A DNA stretch of 64,000 bases, from NCBI RefSeq assembly GCF_005490985.1, contig NZ_CP027869.1, forward strand, positions 1,736,001 through 1,800,000, read 5' to 3'. Position 1 is the stretch's first letter. Each line of letters begins with the position of its first letter. Positions 43,622 through 53,478 of the stretch are shown one piece after another. Source of the DNA: Curtobacterium sp. SGAir0471. Lineage in GTDB: Bacteria; Actinomycetota; Actinomycetes; Actinomycetales; Microbacteriaceae. The notes below the pieces were generated by a model that saw only the letters and a program-made list of their open reading frames with translations, searched no databases and was not told where the DNA came from. A program made the position numbers and the translations under genes.

Positions 43622-45316
43622 CTAGTGGTTGCCGGCGCCGAGCGCGGGAGCCTGGGCCTGGAGGTCGGCCTCCAGCTCCGGGCCGTGGTGCGCGGCGTGC
43701 GCTGCCTCGAGTTCCGCCTTCGTGACCGGCGCGATGCGGTCCTCGAAGAAGAAGCGGGACAGGTTCGCACGGACCTTCTGCACGCCGGTGATCCGGCCCT
43801 TGGCGTCCGGACGGACCATGAGCGGCTTGTACTCGTTGAACTGCAGGAGCTTCCAGCGCTCGTACTCGTCGAGCTGCTCGTGGACCTCGATGTACTCGCC
43901 GTGCGGCAGTCGGACGATGCGACCCGACTCGTAGCCGTGCAGGACGATCTCGCGGTCCTTCTTCTGCAGCGCCAGGCAGACGCGCTTCGTGATCCAGAAG
44001 GCGACGAACGGGCCGAGGACCGTCGTGGCCTGGATGACGTGAATCACGTGCTCGATCGACACCATGAAGTGCGTGGCGATGATGTCGGACGAGGCAGCAG
44101 CCCAGAGCGACGCGTAGAGCGTGATGCCCGCTGCACCGAAGGCGGTGCGGGTCGGGGCGTTGCGCGGACGGTCGGCCAGGTGGTGCTCACGCTTGTCGCC
44201 GGTGACCCACGCCTCGAGGAACGGGTAGGCGAACATCGCGATGATGAGCGCCATGAGGACGGCGATCGGCACGAGGATGTTGAACGACACCGTGTAGCCG
44301 AACCACACGACCTCCCAGTGCGGCGGCACCAGACGGAGCGCGCCGTCCGCGAAGCCGATGTACCAGTCGGGCTGGGTACCGGCGGACACGGGGGACGGGT
44401 CGTACGGGCCGTAGTTCCAGATCGGGTTGATCGTGAACAGCGACGCGATGAGGGCCAGGATGCCCGCGACGATGAAGAAGAAGCCACCGGCCTTCGCGGC
44501 GAACGCCGGGAGGATCGGGACGCCCACGACGTTGTCGTTGGTCTTGCCCGGGCCCGCGAACTGCGTGTGCTTGTTGATGACGACGAGCACGAGGTGCACG
44601 CCGAGCACCGCGACGAGGATCGCCGGCAGCAGCAGGATGTGCAGCGTGTAGAGGCGGCCGACGATGTCGGTGCCCGGGAACTCGCCGCCGAACAGCAGGT
44701 AGGCGATCCAGACGCCGATCACCGGGACACCCTCGATCATGCCGACGATGATGCGGAGACCGTTGCCGGAGAGCAGGTCGTCGGGGAGCGAGTAGCCGGT
44801 GAAGCCCTCGGCCATGGCCAGGATCCACAGCACGAAGCCGAAGACCCAGTTGAGCTCACGGGGCTTGCGGAAGGCACCGGTGAAGAACACGCGGGCCATG
44901 TGCAGCATCACCGAGGCGACGAACAGCAGGGCCGCCCAGTGGTGGATCTGCCGGACGAACAGACCACCGCGGATGTCGAACGAGATGTTCAGGGTGGACT
45001 GCAGGGCGGTCGACATCTCGACGCCCTTGAGCGGCACGTACGAGCCGTTGTAGACGACCTCGGTCATCGACGCCTGGAAGAAGAACGTCAGGAACGTCCC
45101 CGAGAGCAGGACGACGACGAAGCTGTACAGCGCGACCTCGCCGAGCATGAAGCTCCAGTGGTCGGGGAAGATCTTGCGCCCGACCTCCTTCACCAGGCCC
45201 GAGATGCTCGTGCGCTCGTCGATGTAGTTGGCGGTGGCCCCGATGAAGCGGGACCCGCGCGTCGGCTCGGGCCGGGTGGCCGTGGTCGGCGCGCTCGTGG
45301 TGGTGGTGCTGGTCAT
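43622..45316 (-). CDS. qcrB: Cytochrome bc1 complex cytochrome b subunit
   Basis: A 564-residue membrane protein with at least eight helices. Heme-ligand histidines are in QIHHWAALLFVASVMLHMAR near 118-137 and LYTLHILLLPAILVAVLGVH near 228-247; the quinol-site segment PxWY appears as TQPDWYIGF. Actinobacterial QcrB carries this longer C-terminal part (last 100 residues). With QcrA and QcrC it oxidises menaquinol and passes electrons to the aa3 oxidase. It is the last gene of the operon, overlapping qcrA by one base. Confidence 0.96.
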   Translation of the reverse strand: MTSTTTTSAPTTATRPEPTRGSRFIGATANYIDERTSISGLVKEVGRKIFPDHWSFMLGEVALYSFVVVLLSGTFLTFFFQASMTEVVYNGSYVPLKGVEMSTALQSTLNISFDIRGGLFVRQIHHWAALLFVASVMLHMARVFFTGAFRKPRELNWVFGFVLWILAMAEGFTGYSLPDDLLSGNGLRIIVGMIEGVPVIGVWIAYLLFGGEFPGTDIVGRLYTLHILLLPAILVAVLGVHLVLVVINKHTQFAGPGKTNDNVVGVPILPAFAAKAGGFFFIVAGILALIASLFTINPIWNYGPYDPSPVSAGTQPDWYIGFADGALRLVPPHWEVVWFGYTVSFNILVPIAVLMALIIAMFAYPFLEAWVTGDKREHHLADRPRNAPTRTAFGAAGITLYASLWAAASSDIIATHFMVSIEHVIHVIQATTVLGPFVAFWITKRVCLALQKKDREIVLHGYESGRIVRLPHGEYIEVHEQLDEYERWKLLQFNEYKPLMVRPDAKGRITGVQKVRANLSRFFFEDRIAPVTKAELEAAHAAHHGPELEADLQAQAPALGAGNH

Positions 45317-46383
45317 CAGCGTTCACGCTCCCAGAAGGACGGTCCGACCGGCTCGTGGAAGTCGCTCTGCGCAACCAGGTAGCCGTCGTCGTCGATCGCG
45401 ATCGGAAGTTGGGGGAGGGGACGTGCAGCCGGGCCGAAGATGACCTCGCAGTTGTTCGAGACGTCGAACGTCGACTGGTGGCACGGGCACAGCAGGTGGT
45501 GCGTCTGCTGCTCGTAGAGCGCGACCGGGCACCCGACGTGGGTGCAGATCTTGGAGTAGGCGACGATGCCGTCGTACCCCCAGTCCTCGTGCCCCTTGGC
45601 GGGGTTGAGGTCCTTCGGGTCGAGACGCATGAGGAGGACGGAGGCCTTGGCCTTCTCCTCCAGCATGTGCTCGGAGTCGAGCATGCCGTCCGGGATGACG
45701 TGGAAGACCGAACCGATGGTGACGTCCGACGCCTTGATCGGCAGACCCGTCGGGTCCTTCGTCAGGCGCATGCCGGACTTCCAGAAGGTGTGGCGCAGGA
45801 GCTCGTTCGGGTCCTCAGCCGGGGCGAAGTCACGGACGAGGACGACGCCGGGCAGCGGGAAGGCAACCAGGGCACCGATCATCGAGTTACGGATCAGCTT
45901 GCGACGGCTGAAGCCGGACTCCTTGTCGGCGAGCTGGAACGCCTCCACCGCCTTGGCGCGGGTCGCATCGGTCCCACGGGTGCTGTGGCGCATCTCCGTG
46001 ATCTCGCGGTCCACCACGAGCGACTTGGACCAGTAGACGGCGCCGAGGCCCAGCGCGAGGAGGGCCAGGGCGATCGCCAGACCGAGCCAGAGGTTGCCGG
46101 CGCGGACGGTGCCGAAGTCCTCGGGGTCGATCGGGAAGGCGATGTACGCCGCGATCGCGAGGACGCTGCCCACGATGGACAGGTAGAAGAACGTGGCGAC
46201 CTGACGCTCGGCCAAGCGCTGCTTCTTCGGGTCGACGTCGGTGCGGCGCGCGCGGTGCGGCGGCTCACCCGGGTTCTCGAACGGGTCCGCGGGGACGACC
46301 GCGGTCCCGGCCGACGTGCTGGTCGCGCCGTGCTTCTCGACAGCCGAGGACGAGTTCAGTGCCTCGTCGTCGTGCTCTGCCAT
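45316..46383 (-). CDS. qcrA: Cytochrome bc1 complex Rieske iron-sulfur subunit
   Basis: A 355-residue protein with three helices in the N-terminal half (two near 75-120, one near 175-195), as in mycobacterial QcrA, and a C-terminal Rieske domain with CTHVGC and CPCHQSTF holding the 2Fe-2S cluster. RRK before the third helix resembles a Tat-type signal (SGFSRRKLIRN). ATG at 46381-46383 with GAAGGGAA; an ATG 27 bases upstream is less likely. Confidence 0.96.
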   Translation of the reverse strand: MAEHDDEALNSSSAVEKHGATSTSAGTAVVPADPFENPGEPPHRARRTDVDPKKQRLAERQVATFFYLSIVGSVLAIAAYIAFPIDPEDFGTVRAGNLWLGLAIALALLALGLGAVYWSKSLVVDREITEMRHSTRGTDATRAKAVEAFQLADKESGFSRRKLIRNSMIGALVAFPLPGVVLVRDFAPAEDPNELLRHTFWKSGMRLTKDPTGLPIKASDVTIGSVFHVIPDGMLDSEHMLEEKAKASVLLMRLDPKDLNPAKGHEDWGYDGIVAYSKICTHVGCPVALYEQQTHHLLCPCHQSTFDVSNNCEVIFGPAARPLPQLPIAIDDDGYLVAQSDFHEPVGPSFWERER

Positions 46384-46416
46384 GGTGTTCCCTTCAGTGT
46401 CGTTCGACACGGACGA

Positions 46417-47220
46417 TCAGTTGGACTTCGCGGTCAGCCAGACGGTCATCGCGACGACCGCGCCGAGTCCGAAGATCCAGATGAACAGACCCTCTGCCAC
46501 CGGGCCGAGGGAGCCGAGGGCGAACCCACCGGGCGACTTGTTGTCCTGCACGTACTTCAGGTACGTGATGATGTCGGCCTTCTGCTCCGGCGTCAGGTTC
46601 AGGTCGTTGAAGACCGGCATGTTCTGCGGGCCCGTGACCATGGCCTCGTAGATGTGCTTGCCGGAGACCGTCTGCAGGTTCGGGGCGTACTTGCCCTCGG
46701 TCAGCGCACCGCCGGCGCCCGCCACGTTGTGGCACATGGCGCAGTTGATGCGGAAGAGCTCGGCGCCCTCGGCCGCGTCTCCCTTGCCGTCCGTCAGGGA
46801 CGAGGAGGGGACCGACGGGCCGGGTCCGAGCGATGCCACGTAGGCACCCATGGCGTCGATCTGCTCGTCCGTGAACTGGGCGGGCTTCTCCTCGGCCTGG
46901 GGGCCCTGCGCGGCCATCGGCATGCGGCCGGTGCCCACCTGGAAGTCGACCGACGCGGCGCCGACACCGATGAGGGACGGACCCTCGCTGGTGCCCTGGG
47001 CGTCGAGGCCGTGGCAGGTGGCGCAGTTCGAGGCGAAGAGCTTCTCGCCCTCGTTGACCTTGGACTGGCTGGACACCGCGGAGGTGGTGCTGTCGTCGGC
47101 GTTCGCCGTCGAGCTGAACAGCGCGTACGCACCGCCGGTGGTCATGAGACCGACGACGATGAGCGAGACGGTCGCCATCGGGGAACGGCGGCCCTTCTTG
47201 GACTTGCTTCTGGTGAACAT
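46417..47220 (-). CDS. qcrC: Cytochrome bc1 complex diheme cytochrome c subunit
   Basis: A 267-residue protein with an N-terminal anchor helix (MATVSLIVVGLMTTGGAY), two CXXCH heme sites (CATCH near 67, CAMCH near 161) and a C-terminal helix. The diheme form replaces soluble cytochrome c in actinobacteria and links bc1 to the aa3 oxidase. It lies between ctaE and qcrA on the same strand. Confidence 0.97.
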   Translation of the reverse strand: MFTRSKSKKGRRSPMATVSLIVVGLMTTGGAYALFSSTANADDSTTSAVSSQSKVNEGEKLFASNCATCHGLDAQGTSEGPSLIGVGAASVDFQVGTGRMPMAAQGPQAEEKPAQFTDEQIDAMGAYVASLGPGPSVPSSSLTDGKGDAAEGAELFRINCAMCHNVAGAGGALTEGKYAPNLQTVSGKHIYEAMVTGPQNMPVFNDLNLTPEQKADIITYLKYVQDNKSPGGFALGSLGPVAEGLFIWIFGLGAVVAMTVWLTAKSN

Positions 47221-47241
47221 GCGGTGGGGGGTGTCCAGTTC

Positions 47242-47871
47242 CTACTTGAGAAGGTAGATGACAGCGAAGAGGCCGATCCAGACCACGTCGACGAAGTGCC
47301 AGTAGTACGACACGACGATCGCGGTGGTCGCCTCCTTGTGGCCGAAGTTCTTGGCGGCGAAGCCGCGGCCGAGGGTCAGGAGGAAGGCGATGAGACCACC
47401 CGTGACGTGCAGGCCGTGGAAGCCGGTGGTCATGTAGAACGCGGAGCCGTAGGCGCTCGACGAGAGCGTGACGCCCTCGTGCCAGAGGTTCGCGTACTCG
47501 AAGACCTGGCCGCAGACGAAGATCGCGCCCATGCAGTACGTGACGAAGAACCACTCCGTCATGCCCCAGTCCTTGGGGTTCCAGCTCGTGCGGTGCACCT
47601 GGAAGCGCTCCGCGGCGAACACCGCGAACTGGCAGGCGAAGCTGGACAGCACCAGGATGATCGTGTTCACCGAGGCGAACGGCACCTCGAGCTTGGCGGT
47701 CTCGGTCGCCCAGAGCTCGGGCGAGGTGCTGCGCAGCGTGAAGTAGATCGCGAACAGGCCGGCGAAGAACATGACCTCGCTGCCCAGCCACACGATCGTC
47801 CCCACGGCAACGGCGTTCGGCCTGTTCAGGACCGGACCGCTGGCGGATCTGGAGAGAGGGGTGCTAGTCAC
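47242..47871 (-). CDS. ctaE: Cytochrome c oxidase subunit III
   Basis: A seven-helix membrane protein of about 209 residues with [27 protein letters not shown] and [14 protein letters not shown], all typical of subunit III. I set the start at GTG 47871 because a -10 box CATAAT (reverse strand 47879-47884) ends seven bases upstream, matching the leaderless style of this genome; ATG at 47880 is the alternative. It is the first gene of ctaE-qcrC-qcrA-qcrB. Confidence 0.95.
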   Translation of the reverse strand: MTSTPLSRSASGPVLNRPNAVAVGTIVWLGSEVMFFAGLFAIYFTLRSTSPELWATETAKLEVPFASVNTIILVLSSFACQFAVFAAERFQVHRTSWNPKDWGMTEWFFVTYCMGAIFVCGQVFEYANLWHEGVTLSSSAYGSAFYMTTGFHGLHVTGGLIAFLLTLGRGFAAKNFGHKEATTAIVVSYYWHFVDVVWIGLFAVIYLLK

Positions 47872-47878
47872 GTCCTCC

Positions 47879-47884
47879 ATTATG
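47879..47884 (-). promoter_or_regulatory. -10 element of the ctaE-qcr operon
   Basis: CATAAT on the minus strand, seven bases before GTG 47871. Confidence 0.5.
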
Positions 47885-47938
47885 GCCGAAACCACTGACA
47901 GTGTTTTCGCAGGACACTGGCGGGTCGTTCGAACTCAG

Positions 47939-47944
47939 TACCAT
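47939..47944 (+). promoter_or_regulatory. -10 element, leaderless trpD
   Basis: TACCAT six bases before the ATG at 47951; divergent from the ctaE promoter. Confidence 0.55.
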
Positions 47945-47950
47945 CGAGTC

Positions 47951-49006
47951 ATGTCCCTCACACTCTCCTGGCCTGCAGTCATCAGCGCGCTCATGGCGCG
48001 CGAGGACCTCTCGATCAGGCAGTCCACGTGGGCCATGGAGGAGATCGTCCAGGGACGCGCGACCGCCGCCCAGATCGCCGCCTTCGCGGTGGCGCTGCGG
48101 GCGAAGGGCGAGACCGTCGACGAGGTCGTCGGGTTCCGCGACGCGATCCTCGACGCCGCCGTCCCGCTGGACGTCGACCCGATGGCGCTCGACATCGTCG
48201 GGACCGGCGGCGACGTCGTCGGCACCGTGAACGTCTCGACGATGGCCGCGATCGTCATCGCTGCCGCGGGCGTGCCGGTCGTGAAGCACGGCAACCGCGC
48301 GAGCTCGTCGAAGTCCGGTTCGAGCGACGTGCTCGCGGCGCTCGGCCTCGACCTCACGATGGACGCCGCGCGTGTCGCGGACACCTTCCGGCGTGTCGGT
48401 CTGACCTTCGCGTTCGCGAGCGCCTTCCACCCCGGTTTCGCCCACGCCGCACCGGTCCGGCGGGAGATCGGCGTGCCGACGGTCTTCAACTTCCTCGGAC
48501 CGCTGGTGAACCCGGCCCGGTGCGAGGCCAACGCCGTGGGCGTCGCGCAGCTCGAGCTCGTCCCGATCATCACGGGCGTGTTCCAGACCCGCGGCGCGAC
48601 CGCGCTCGTGTTCCGCGGCGACGACGGCCTCGACGAGCTCACGACGACCGGTCACTCGCACATCTGGGAGGTGACGGGCGGTCGGGTCATCGAGCACGAC
48701 CTCGACCCGCGCGACCTCGGCATCGCCCGTGCCCGGACCGAGGACCTGCTCGGCGGGGACCCCGAGCACAACGCCGCGGTGGTCCATCGTGTCCTCGCGG
48801 GGGAGACGGGCCCGGTCCGCGACATCGTCCTGCTCAACGCCGCCGCGGGGCTCGTGTCCTTCCGTCTCGCCGAGGACCCCGAGCAGGCGGACCGACCGAT
48901 CCTGCAGCGCTTCCGCGAGCAGCTCGCGGTCGCCGCCGATGCCGTCGACTCCGGCGCCGCTGCGCAGAAGCTCGCCGACTGGGTCGGCGTCGCTCCCGTG
49001 GCCTGA
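47951..49006 (+). CDS. trpD: Anthranilate phosphoribosyltransferase
   Basis: A 351-residue enzyme of tryptophan synthesis. PRPP loop DIVGTGGDVVGTVNVST near 77-93, KHGNRASSSKSGSSD near 113-127, and the second site with HPGFAHAAPVRREIG. It joins anthranilate to PRPP. It stands alone, away from other trp genes, beside the cytochrome operon, an order also seen in other Microbacteriaceae. Confidence 0.96.
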   Translation: MSLTLSWPAVISALMAREDLSIRQSTWAMEEIVQGRATAAQIAAFAVALRAKGETVDEVVGFRDAILDAAVPLDVDPMALDIVGTGGDVVGTVNVSTMAAIVIAAAGVPVVKHGNRASSSKSGSSDVLAALGLDLTMDAARVADTFRRVGLTFAFASAFHPGFAHAAPVRREIGVPTVFNFLGPLVNPARCEANAVGVAQLELVPIITGVFQTRGATALVFRGDDGLDELTTTGHSHIWEVTGGRVIEHDLDPRDLGIARARTEDLLGGDPEHNAAVVHRVLAGETGPVRDIVLLNAAAGLVSFRLAEDPEQADRPILQRFREQLAVAADAVDSGAAAQKLADWVGVAPVA

Positions 49007-49052
49007 CCACCCCCGCCCTCGAGACGCCGGCGTCGACGCGAGACGCACCGAG

Positions 49053-49092
49053 CACGACGAGACGCCTCCGAATCCGGGGGCGTCTCGTCGTG
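49053..49092. terminator. Hairpin after trpD
   Basis: A perfect 14-bp stem (49053-49066, 49079-49092) with a 12-base loop. Confidence 0.6.
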
Positions 49093-49152
49093 GAGCGGGC
49101 GTCTCGCGAACCGGCTCGGGCTGTGCGCGTCCGCTCGCCACCGGAACGGCCT

Positions 49153-49193
49153 GGAGGCGCGGTGCCGGCCCGACGGACCGGCACCGCGCCTCC
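49153..49193. terminator. Hairpin at the 3' end of glpK
   Basis: A perfect 16-bp stem (49153-49168, 49178-49193) with a nine-base loop, 23 bases past the glpK stop in its direction. Confidence 0.65.
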
Positions 49194-49215
49194 GGGCGGT
49201 CACCGCAGCTGTGTG

Positions 49216-50727
49216 TCAGCGCACGTCCTCGTCGACCCAGTCGAAGGTCTTCGTGACGGCCTTCTTCCACAGGCGGAGCTGGCGGTCGCGCTCGGCGTCG
49301 TCGAGCTGCGGCTCCCAGCGCTTGTCCTCCTGCCAGTTGGCACGGAGCTCGTCGAGGTTCGCCCAGAACCCGACGGCCAGGCCGGCGGCGTAGGCGGCAC
49401 CGAGGGCGGTGGTCTCCGCGACGACCGGTCGGACGACCGGCACGTTCAGGATGTCCGCCTGGAACTGCATGAGCGCGTCGTTGGCGGTCATGCCGCCGTC
49501 GACCTTGAGCTCGGTCAGGTCCACGCCGGAGTCGGCGTTCACGGCGTCCAGGACCTCGCGGGTCTGCAGCGCCGTCGCCTCGAGGGCGGCACGGGCGATG
49601 TGGCCCTTGTTGACGTAGCGGGTCAGGCCGACGAGCGCGCCGCGGGCGTCCGGACGCCAGTACGGCGCGAAGAGCCCCGAGAACGCCGGCACGAAGTAGA
49701 CGCCACCGTTGTCCTCGACGGTCTTGGCGAGGGCCTCGACCTCGGGCGCGCTGCCGATGATGCCGAGGTTGTCGCGGAGCCACTGGATGAGCGAGCCCGT
49801 GACGGCGATCGAACCCTCGAGCGCGTAGTGCGTCTCCTGGTCGCCGAGCTTGTAGCCGACGGTGGTGAGCAGCCCGTTCTCCGACCGGACGATCTCGGTG
49901 CCCGTGTTGAAGATCAGGAAGTTGCCGGTGCCGTAGGTGTTCTTCGACTCGCCCTGGTCGAACGCCGCCTGGCCGAAGGTCGCTGCCTGCTGGTCGCCGA
50001 GGATGCCGGCGATCGGGACCTCGCGGAGCAGGCTCGACGACTCGACGTGACCGTAGACCTCGGACGAGCTGACGATCTCGGGGAGCATCGACTTCGGCAC
50101 CCCGAAGTCGGACAGGATGTCGTCGCGCCACTGCAGCGTCTCGAGGTCCATGAACAGCGTGCGGGACGCGTTCGTGACGTCGGTCTTGTGGACGCCGCCG
50201 TCGGTGCCGCCGGTCAGGTTCCAGAGGACCCACGTGTCGGTGGTGCCGAAGAGCAGGTCGCCCGCCTCGGCCTTCTCGCGCGCACCCTCGACGTTCTCCA
50301 GGATCCAGGCGATCTTGGTGCCGGCGAAGTAGGTGGCGAGGGGCAGGCCGACGATGGCCTTGTAGCGGTCGGTGTCGCCGTCGGCGAGCTTGTCCACGAT
50401 CGACTGCGTGCGGGTGTCCTGCCACACGATGGCGTTGTAGACCGCCTTGCCGGTGTTCTTGTCCCACACCACCGCGGTCTCGCGCTGGTTCGTGATGCCG
50501 ACCGCCGCGACGTCGTGGCGGGTGATGTCGGCGCGGGACAGGGCCTGGCCGATGACCTCACGGGTGTTGTCCCAGATCTCCGCCGGGTCGTGCTCGACCC
50601 ACCCGGCGCGCGGGAAGATCTGCTCGTGCTCCTTCTGCCCGACCGAGATGATCGAACCGGAGTGGTCGAAGACGATGGCTCGCGTCGAGGTCGTGCCCTG
50701 GTCGATGGCGACGATGTAGTCGGCCAT
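49216..50727 (-). CDS. glpK: Glycerol kinase
   Basis: A 503-residue FGGY kinase. [15 protein letters not shown] near 7-21 binds phosphate, [11 protein letters not shown] near 84, and the family motif [12 protein letters not shown] with [33 protein letters not shown] is the ATP-side signature. It makes glycerol 3-phosphate. ATG with AAGGAG; gene order glpF then glpK, same strand, 53 bases apart. Confidence 0.97.
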   Translation of the reverse strand: MADYIVAIDQGTTSTRAIVFDHSGSIISVGQKEHEQIFPRAGWVEHDPAEIWDNTREVIGQALSRADITRHDVAAVGITNQRETAVVWDKNTGKAVYNAIVWQDTRTQSIVDKLADGDTDRYKAIVGLPLATYFAGTKIAWILENVEGAREKAEAGDLLFGTTDTWVLWNLTGGTDGGVHKTDVTNASRTLFMDLETLQWRDDILSDFGVPKSMLPEIVSSSEVYGHVESSSLLREVPIAGILGDQQAATFGQAAFDQGESKNTYGTGNFLIFNTGTEIVRSENGLLTTVGYKLGDQETHYALEGSIAVTGSLIQWLRDNLGIIGSAPEVEALAKTVEDNGGVYFVPAFSGLFAPYWRPDARGALVGLTRYVNKGHIARAALEATALQTREVLDAVNADSGVDLTELKVDGGMTANDALMQFQADILNVPVVRPVVAETTALGAAYAAGLAVGFWANLDELRANWQEDKRWEPQLDDAERDRQLRLWKKAVTKTFDWVDEDVR

Positions 50728-50780
50728 TGGTGCTCCTTACGGGTGTGTTCGGTGTGTGGAGAGGGTTCGGTCTGCAGCCG

Positions 50781-51506
50781 TCAGGAGACGACGGGGAGCA
50801 GGAAGGTCGAGGCACCGGCGGCGAGGGCGCCACCGATGAGCGGGCCGACGACCGGGACCCAGGCGTAGGACCAGTCGCTCGAGCCCTTGCCCTTGATCGG
50901 CAGGATGGCGTGGGCGATGCGCGGGCCGAGGTCACGTGCCGGGTTGATGGCGTAGCCGGTGGGGCCACCGAGCGAGACACCGATCGCGATCACGAGGAAG
51001 GCGACGGGGACCGCGCCGAGTTCGGCCGGCGTCTTGCCGTTGGTGAAGGCGAGCACGACGAAGACGAGCACGAAGGTGCCGATGATCTCGGTGACGACGT
51101 TCCAGCCGTAGCTGCGGATCGCCGGGCCGGTCGAGAAGACGCCGAGCTTCGCGGCGGCGTCGGGCTCCTCGTCGAAGTGCTGCTTGTAGGCGAGCCAGAC
51201 GATGACGGCACCGATGATCGCGCCGATGAGCTGCGCGATCCAGTAGAGGAACATCTGACCGACGGTGATGTTGCCGAGCAGGGCCTGCGCCAGGCTCACC
51301 GCGGGGTTGAGCTGGCCGCCGGAGCTGTACGACACGCTGACACCGGCGAAGACCGCGAAGCCCCAGCCGATCGTGACCATGAGGAAGCCGGCGCCGAAGC
51401 CCTTGGACTTCGTCAGCGAGACGGCGGCGACGACACCGCCACCGAGGATGATGAGCAACGCCGTACCGACGAGCTCTGACATGAAATTGACGCCGATGCC
51501 GTCCAT
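50781..51506 (-). CDS. glpF: Glycerol facilitator, aquaglyceroporin
   Basis: A 241-residue MIP channel with six helices and both NPA boxes: LNPAVSLAQA near 65-74 and INPARDLGPRI near 187-197. The Asp after the second NPAR box is the glycerol-channel type. It lets glycerol diffuse in for GlpK. ATG at 51504-51506 with GGAGG upstream. It is divergent from dhaK across the control region. Confidence 0.95.
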   Translation of the reverse strand: MDGIGVNFMSELVGTALLIILGGGVVAAVSLTKSKGFGAGFLMVTIGWGFAVFAGVSVSYSSGGQLNPAVSLAQALLGNITVGQMFLYWIAQLIGAIIGAVIVWLAYKQHFDEEPDAAAKLGVFSTGPAIRSYGWNVVTEIIGTFVLVFVVLAFTNGKTPAELGAVPVAFLVIAIGVSLGGPTGYAINPARDLGPRIAHAILPIKGKGSSDWSYAWVPVVGPLIGGALAAGASTFLLPVVS

Positions 51507-51638
51507 CGGTGACCTCCAGTGCGAGTGGTGGGGGTCCGGTGGCTGCTGCGTCCGGCACTCCCCGTCGAGTGATTGGGGCCGAGCATAGTGAGGCCGATCG
51601 CCGCGACGCGATCACGGAGCGAGCCGAGTTCGCGAAAC

Positions 51639-51652
51639 TGCACGAACGTGCA
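51639..51652. promoter_or_regulatory. Palindromic operator candidate 1 (glpF side)
   Basis: TGCACGAACGTGCA, arms TGCACG/CGTGCA with AA centre; identical in 16 bases (CTGCACGAACGTGCAC) with candidate 2. Confidence 0.65.
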
Positions 51653-51703
51653 CACCCGGTGTGCGGTCGAGCATCGCGCGGCGGGGCTGCGGCGGCATCC
51701 TGC

Positions 51704-51717
51704 TGCACGAACGTGCA
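51704..51717. promoter_or_regulatory. Palindromic operator candidate 2 (dhaK side)
   Basis: Same palindrome, ending 24 bases before the dhaK -10, so it would overlap or abut the -35. Centres of the two copies are 65 bases apart. Confidence 0.65.
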
Positions 51718-51818
51718 CCGGAGTCGAACGGGCGGTCGCTGTAGGGTGAACGCACTCCGGTCGACGACGGCGGTGTGTCTCCGCCCGCGGTCGGCCACCG
51801 CACCCGTGGAGGTCCGTC

Positions 51819-52820
51819 ATGAAGAAGCTCATCAACGATCCGCACGACGTCGTCACGGAGACCGTCCGTGGGTTCGCCCGGGCGCACGAGGGGCACGTCG
51901 TGCTGGTCGAGGACCCGATCCACCTGCACCGCGCCGACGCACCGGTCCAGGGCAAGGTCGGCATCGTCAGCGGTGGCGGCAGCGGGCACGAGCCCCTGCA
52001 CGCCGGGTTCGTCGGCCACGGCATGCTCGACGCGGCCGTCCCCGGTCCCGTCTTCACGAGCCCGACCCCCGACCCGATCGTCGCGGCGACGAAGGCGGTG
52101 GACGGGGGAGCGGGCGTGCTCCACATCGTGAAGAACTACACCGGCGACGTCCTCAACTTCGAGACCGCCGCCGAGCTGGCCGCGATGGAGGACATCCGCG
52201 TCGAGTCCGTCGTGGTCGACGACGACGTCGCCGTGCAGGACAGCCTGTACACGGCCGGACGTCGCGGCGTGGCCGGCACCGTCGTCGTCGAGAAGTGCGC
52301 CGGTGCCGCAGCCGAACGCGGCGACGACCTCGACGCCGTAGCGGCGGTCGCCCGTCGGGTCAACGAGGTCACCCGGTCGATGGGCCTCGCCCTCGGCTCC
52401 GGGACGGTGCCGCACGCGGGGGAGCCGTCCTTCGCCCTCGCCGACGACGAGGTCGAGCTCGGCATCGGCATCCACGGCGAGCCGGGACGCGAGCGCATCC
52501 CGATGGCACCGGCCGACCAGCTCGTCGACCGCGTGCTCGAACCGGTGCTCGCGGACCTCGACGCCCCGGCCGGCTCGCAGCTGCTGCTCCTGGTCAACGG
52601 CATGGGCGGCACCCCGCTCTCCGAGCTCTACATCGTGTACCGACGCGCCGCCGAGGTGCTCACGGAGCGCGGCCACCACGTCGCGCGTAGCGTGGTCGGC
52701 GACTACGTCACGTCCCTCGAGATGCCCGGCTTCTCGATCACCGTCACGGTGCTCGACGAGGAGCTCACGGCCCTCTGGGACGCCCCGGTGGAGACCCCCG
52801 CGATGCGCTGGGGTCGCTGA
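51819..52820 (+). CDS. dhaK: PTS-dependent dihydroxyacetone kinase, subunit DhaK
   Basis: A 333-residue substrate-binding subunit. SGGGSGHEPLH near 51-61 and GIGIHGEPG with His219, which forms a covalent hemiaminal with dihydroxyacetone. DhaK takes phosphate from ADP held by DhaL. ATG with GGAGG. First gene of dhaKLM. Confidence 0.97.
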   Translation: MKKLINDPHDVVTETVRGFARAHEGHVVLVEDPIHLHRADAPVQGKVGIVSGGGSGHEPLHAGFVGHGMLDAAVPGPVFTSPTPDPIVAATKAVDGGAGVLHIVKNYTGDVLNFETAAELAAMEDIRVESVVVDDDVAVQDSLYTAGRRGVAGTVVVEKCAGAAAERGDDLDAVAAVARRVNEVTRSMGLALGSGTVPHAGEPSFALADDEVELGIGIHGEPGRERIPMAPADQLVDRVLEPVLADLDAPAGSQLLLLVNGMGGTPLSELYIVYRRAAEVLTERGHHVARSVVGDYVTSLEMPGFSITVTVLDEELTALWDAPVETPAMRWGR

Positions 52821-52851
52821 CCACCGTCCACCATCCAGGAAGGAACACGAA

Positions 52852-53478
52852 TTGGCGCTCGACACCGCATGGGCCATCGACTGGGTGCGCCGCACCGCCG
52901 CGACGATCGACGACCACCGCGCCGAACTGGTCACGCTCGACCGTGAGATCGGCGACGGCGACCACGGCGAGAACCTCGACCGGGGCTTCCGCGCCGTGGT
53001 CGAGGCCGTCGACGCCGGGTCGTTCGACACCCCCGGCGCGGTCTTCAAGACGGTGGCGACGAAGCTCATCTCGACGGTCGGCGGCGCCGCCGGTCCGCTC
53101 TTCGGCACCGCGTACCTCAAGGCCGCGCAGGCCGCCGGCGACGCGACCGAGCTCGATGCGGACGCCCTGGTCGCCGTCCTCACCGCCGCCCGCGACGGCG
53201 TGGTCTCGCGCGGCAAGGCCGAGGTCGGCGACAAGACGATGGTCGACGCGTGGTCGGCCGCCGTCGACGCCGCCGCCACAGCGGCAGCGGCGGGCGAGGG
53301 CCCGGAGCGCGTGCTCGAGGCCGCCGCCGACGCCGCCGTGACCGGCGCCGAGTCGACCGACCCGCTCGTCGCCCGCAAGGGCCGCGCGAGCTACCTCGGG
53401 GAGCGGGCGGTGGGGCACCGCGACCCGGGCGCCCAGTCGACGGCGTACATCCTGCGCGCCGCGGTGGACGCCGCGTGA
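52852..53478 (+). CDS. dhaL: Dihydroxyacetone kinase, ADP-binding subunit DhaL
   Basis: A 208-residue subunit with the Mg-ADP aspartates in IGDGDHGENLDRG near 33-45, and VGGAAGPLFGTAY and GAKTMVDAW-like VGDKTMVDAW. ADP stays bound and is recharged by DhaM. TTG at 52852 follows AAGGAA; 31 bases after dhaK. The stop overlaps dhaM (GTGA). Confidence 0.96.
   Translation: MALDTAWAIDWVRRTAATIDDHRAELVTLDREIGDGDHGENLDRGFRAVVEAVDAGSFDTPGAVFKTVATKLISTVGGAAGPLFGTAYLKAAQAAGDATELDADALVAVLTAARDGVVSRGKAEVGDKTMVDAWSAAVDAAATAAAAGEGPERVLEAAADAAVTGAESTDPLVARKGRASYLGERAVGHRDPGAQSTAYILRAAVDAA

Larger units (their letters stand above)
51507..51818. promoter_or_regulatory. Divergent control region between glpF and dhaK
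   Basis: It holds a -10 for glpF (TATGCT, minus strand 51582-51587), a -10 for dhaK (TAGGGT, 51742-51747) and two identical palindromes at 51639 and 51704. No gene was found. Confidence 0.65.
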
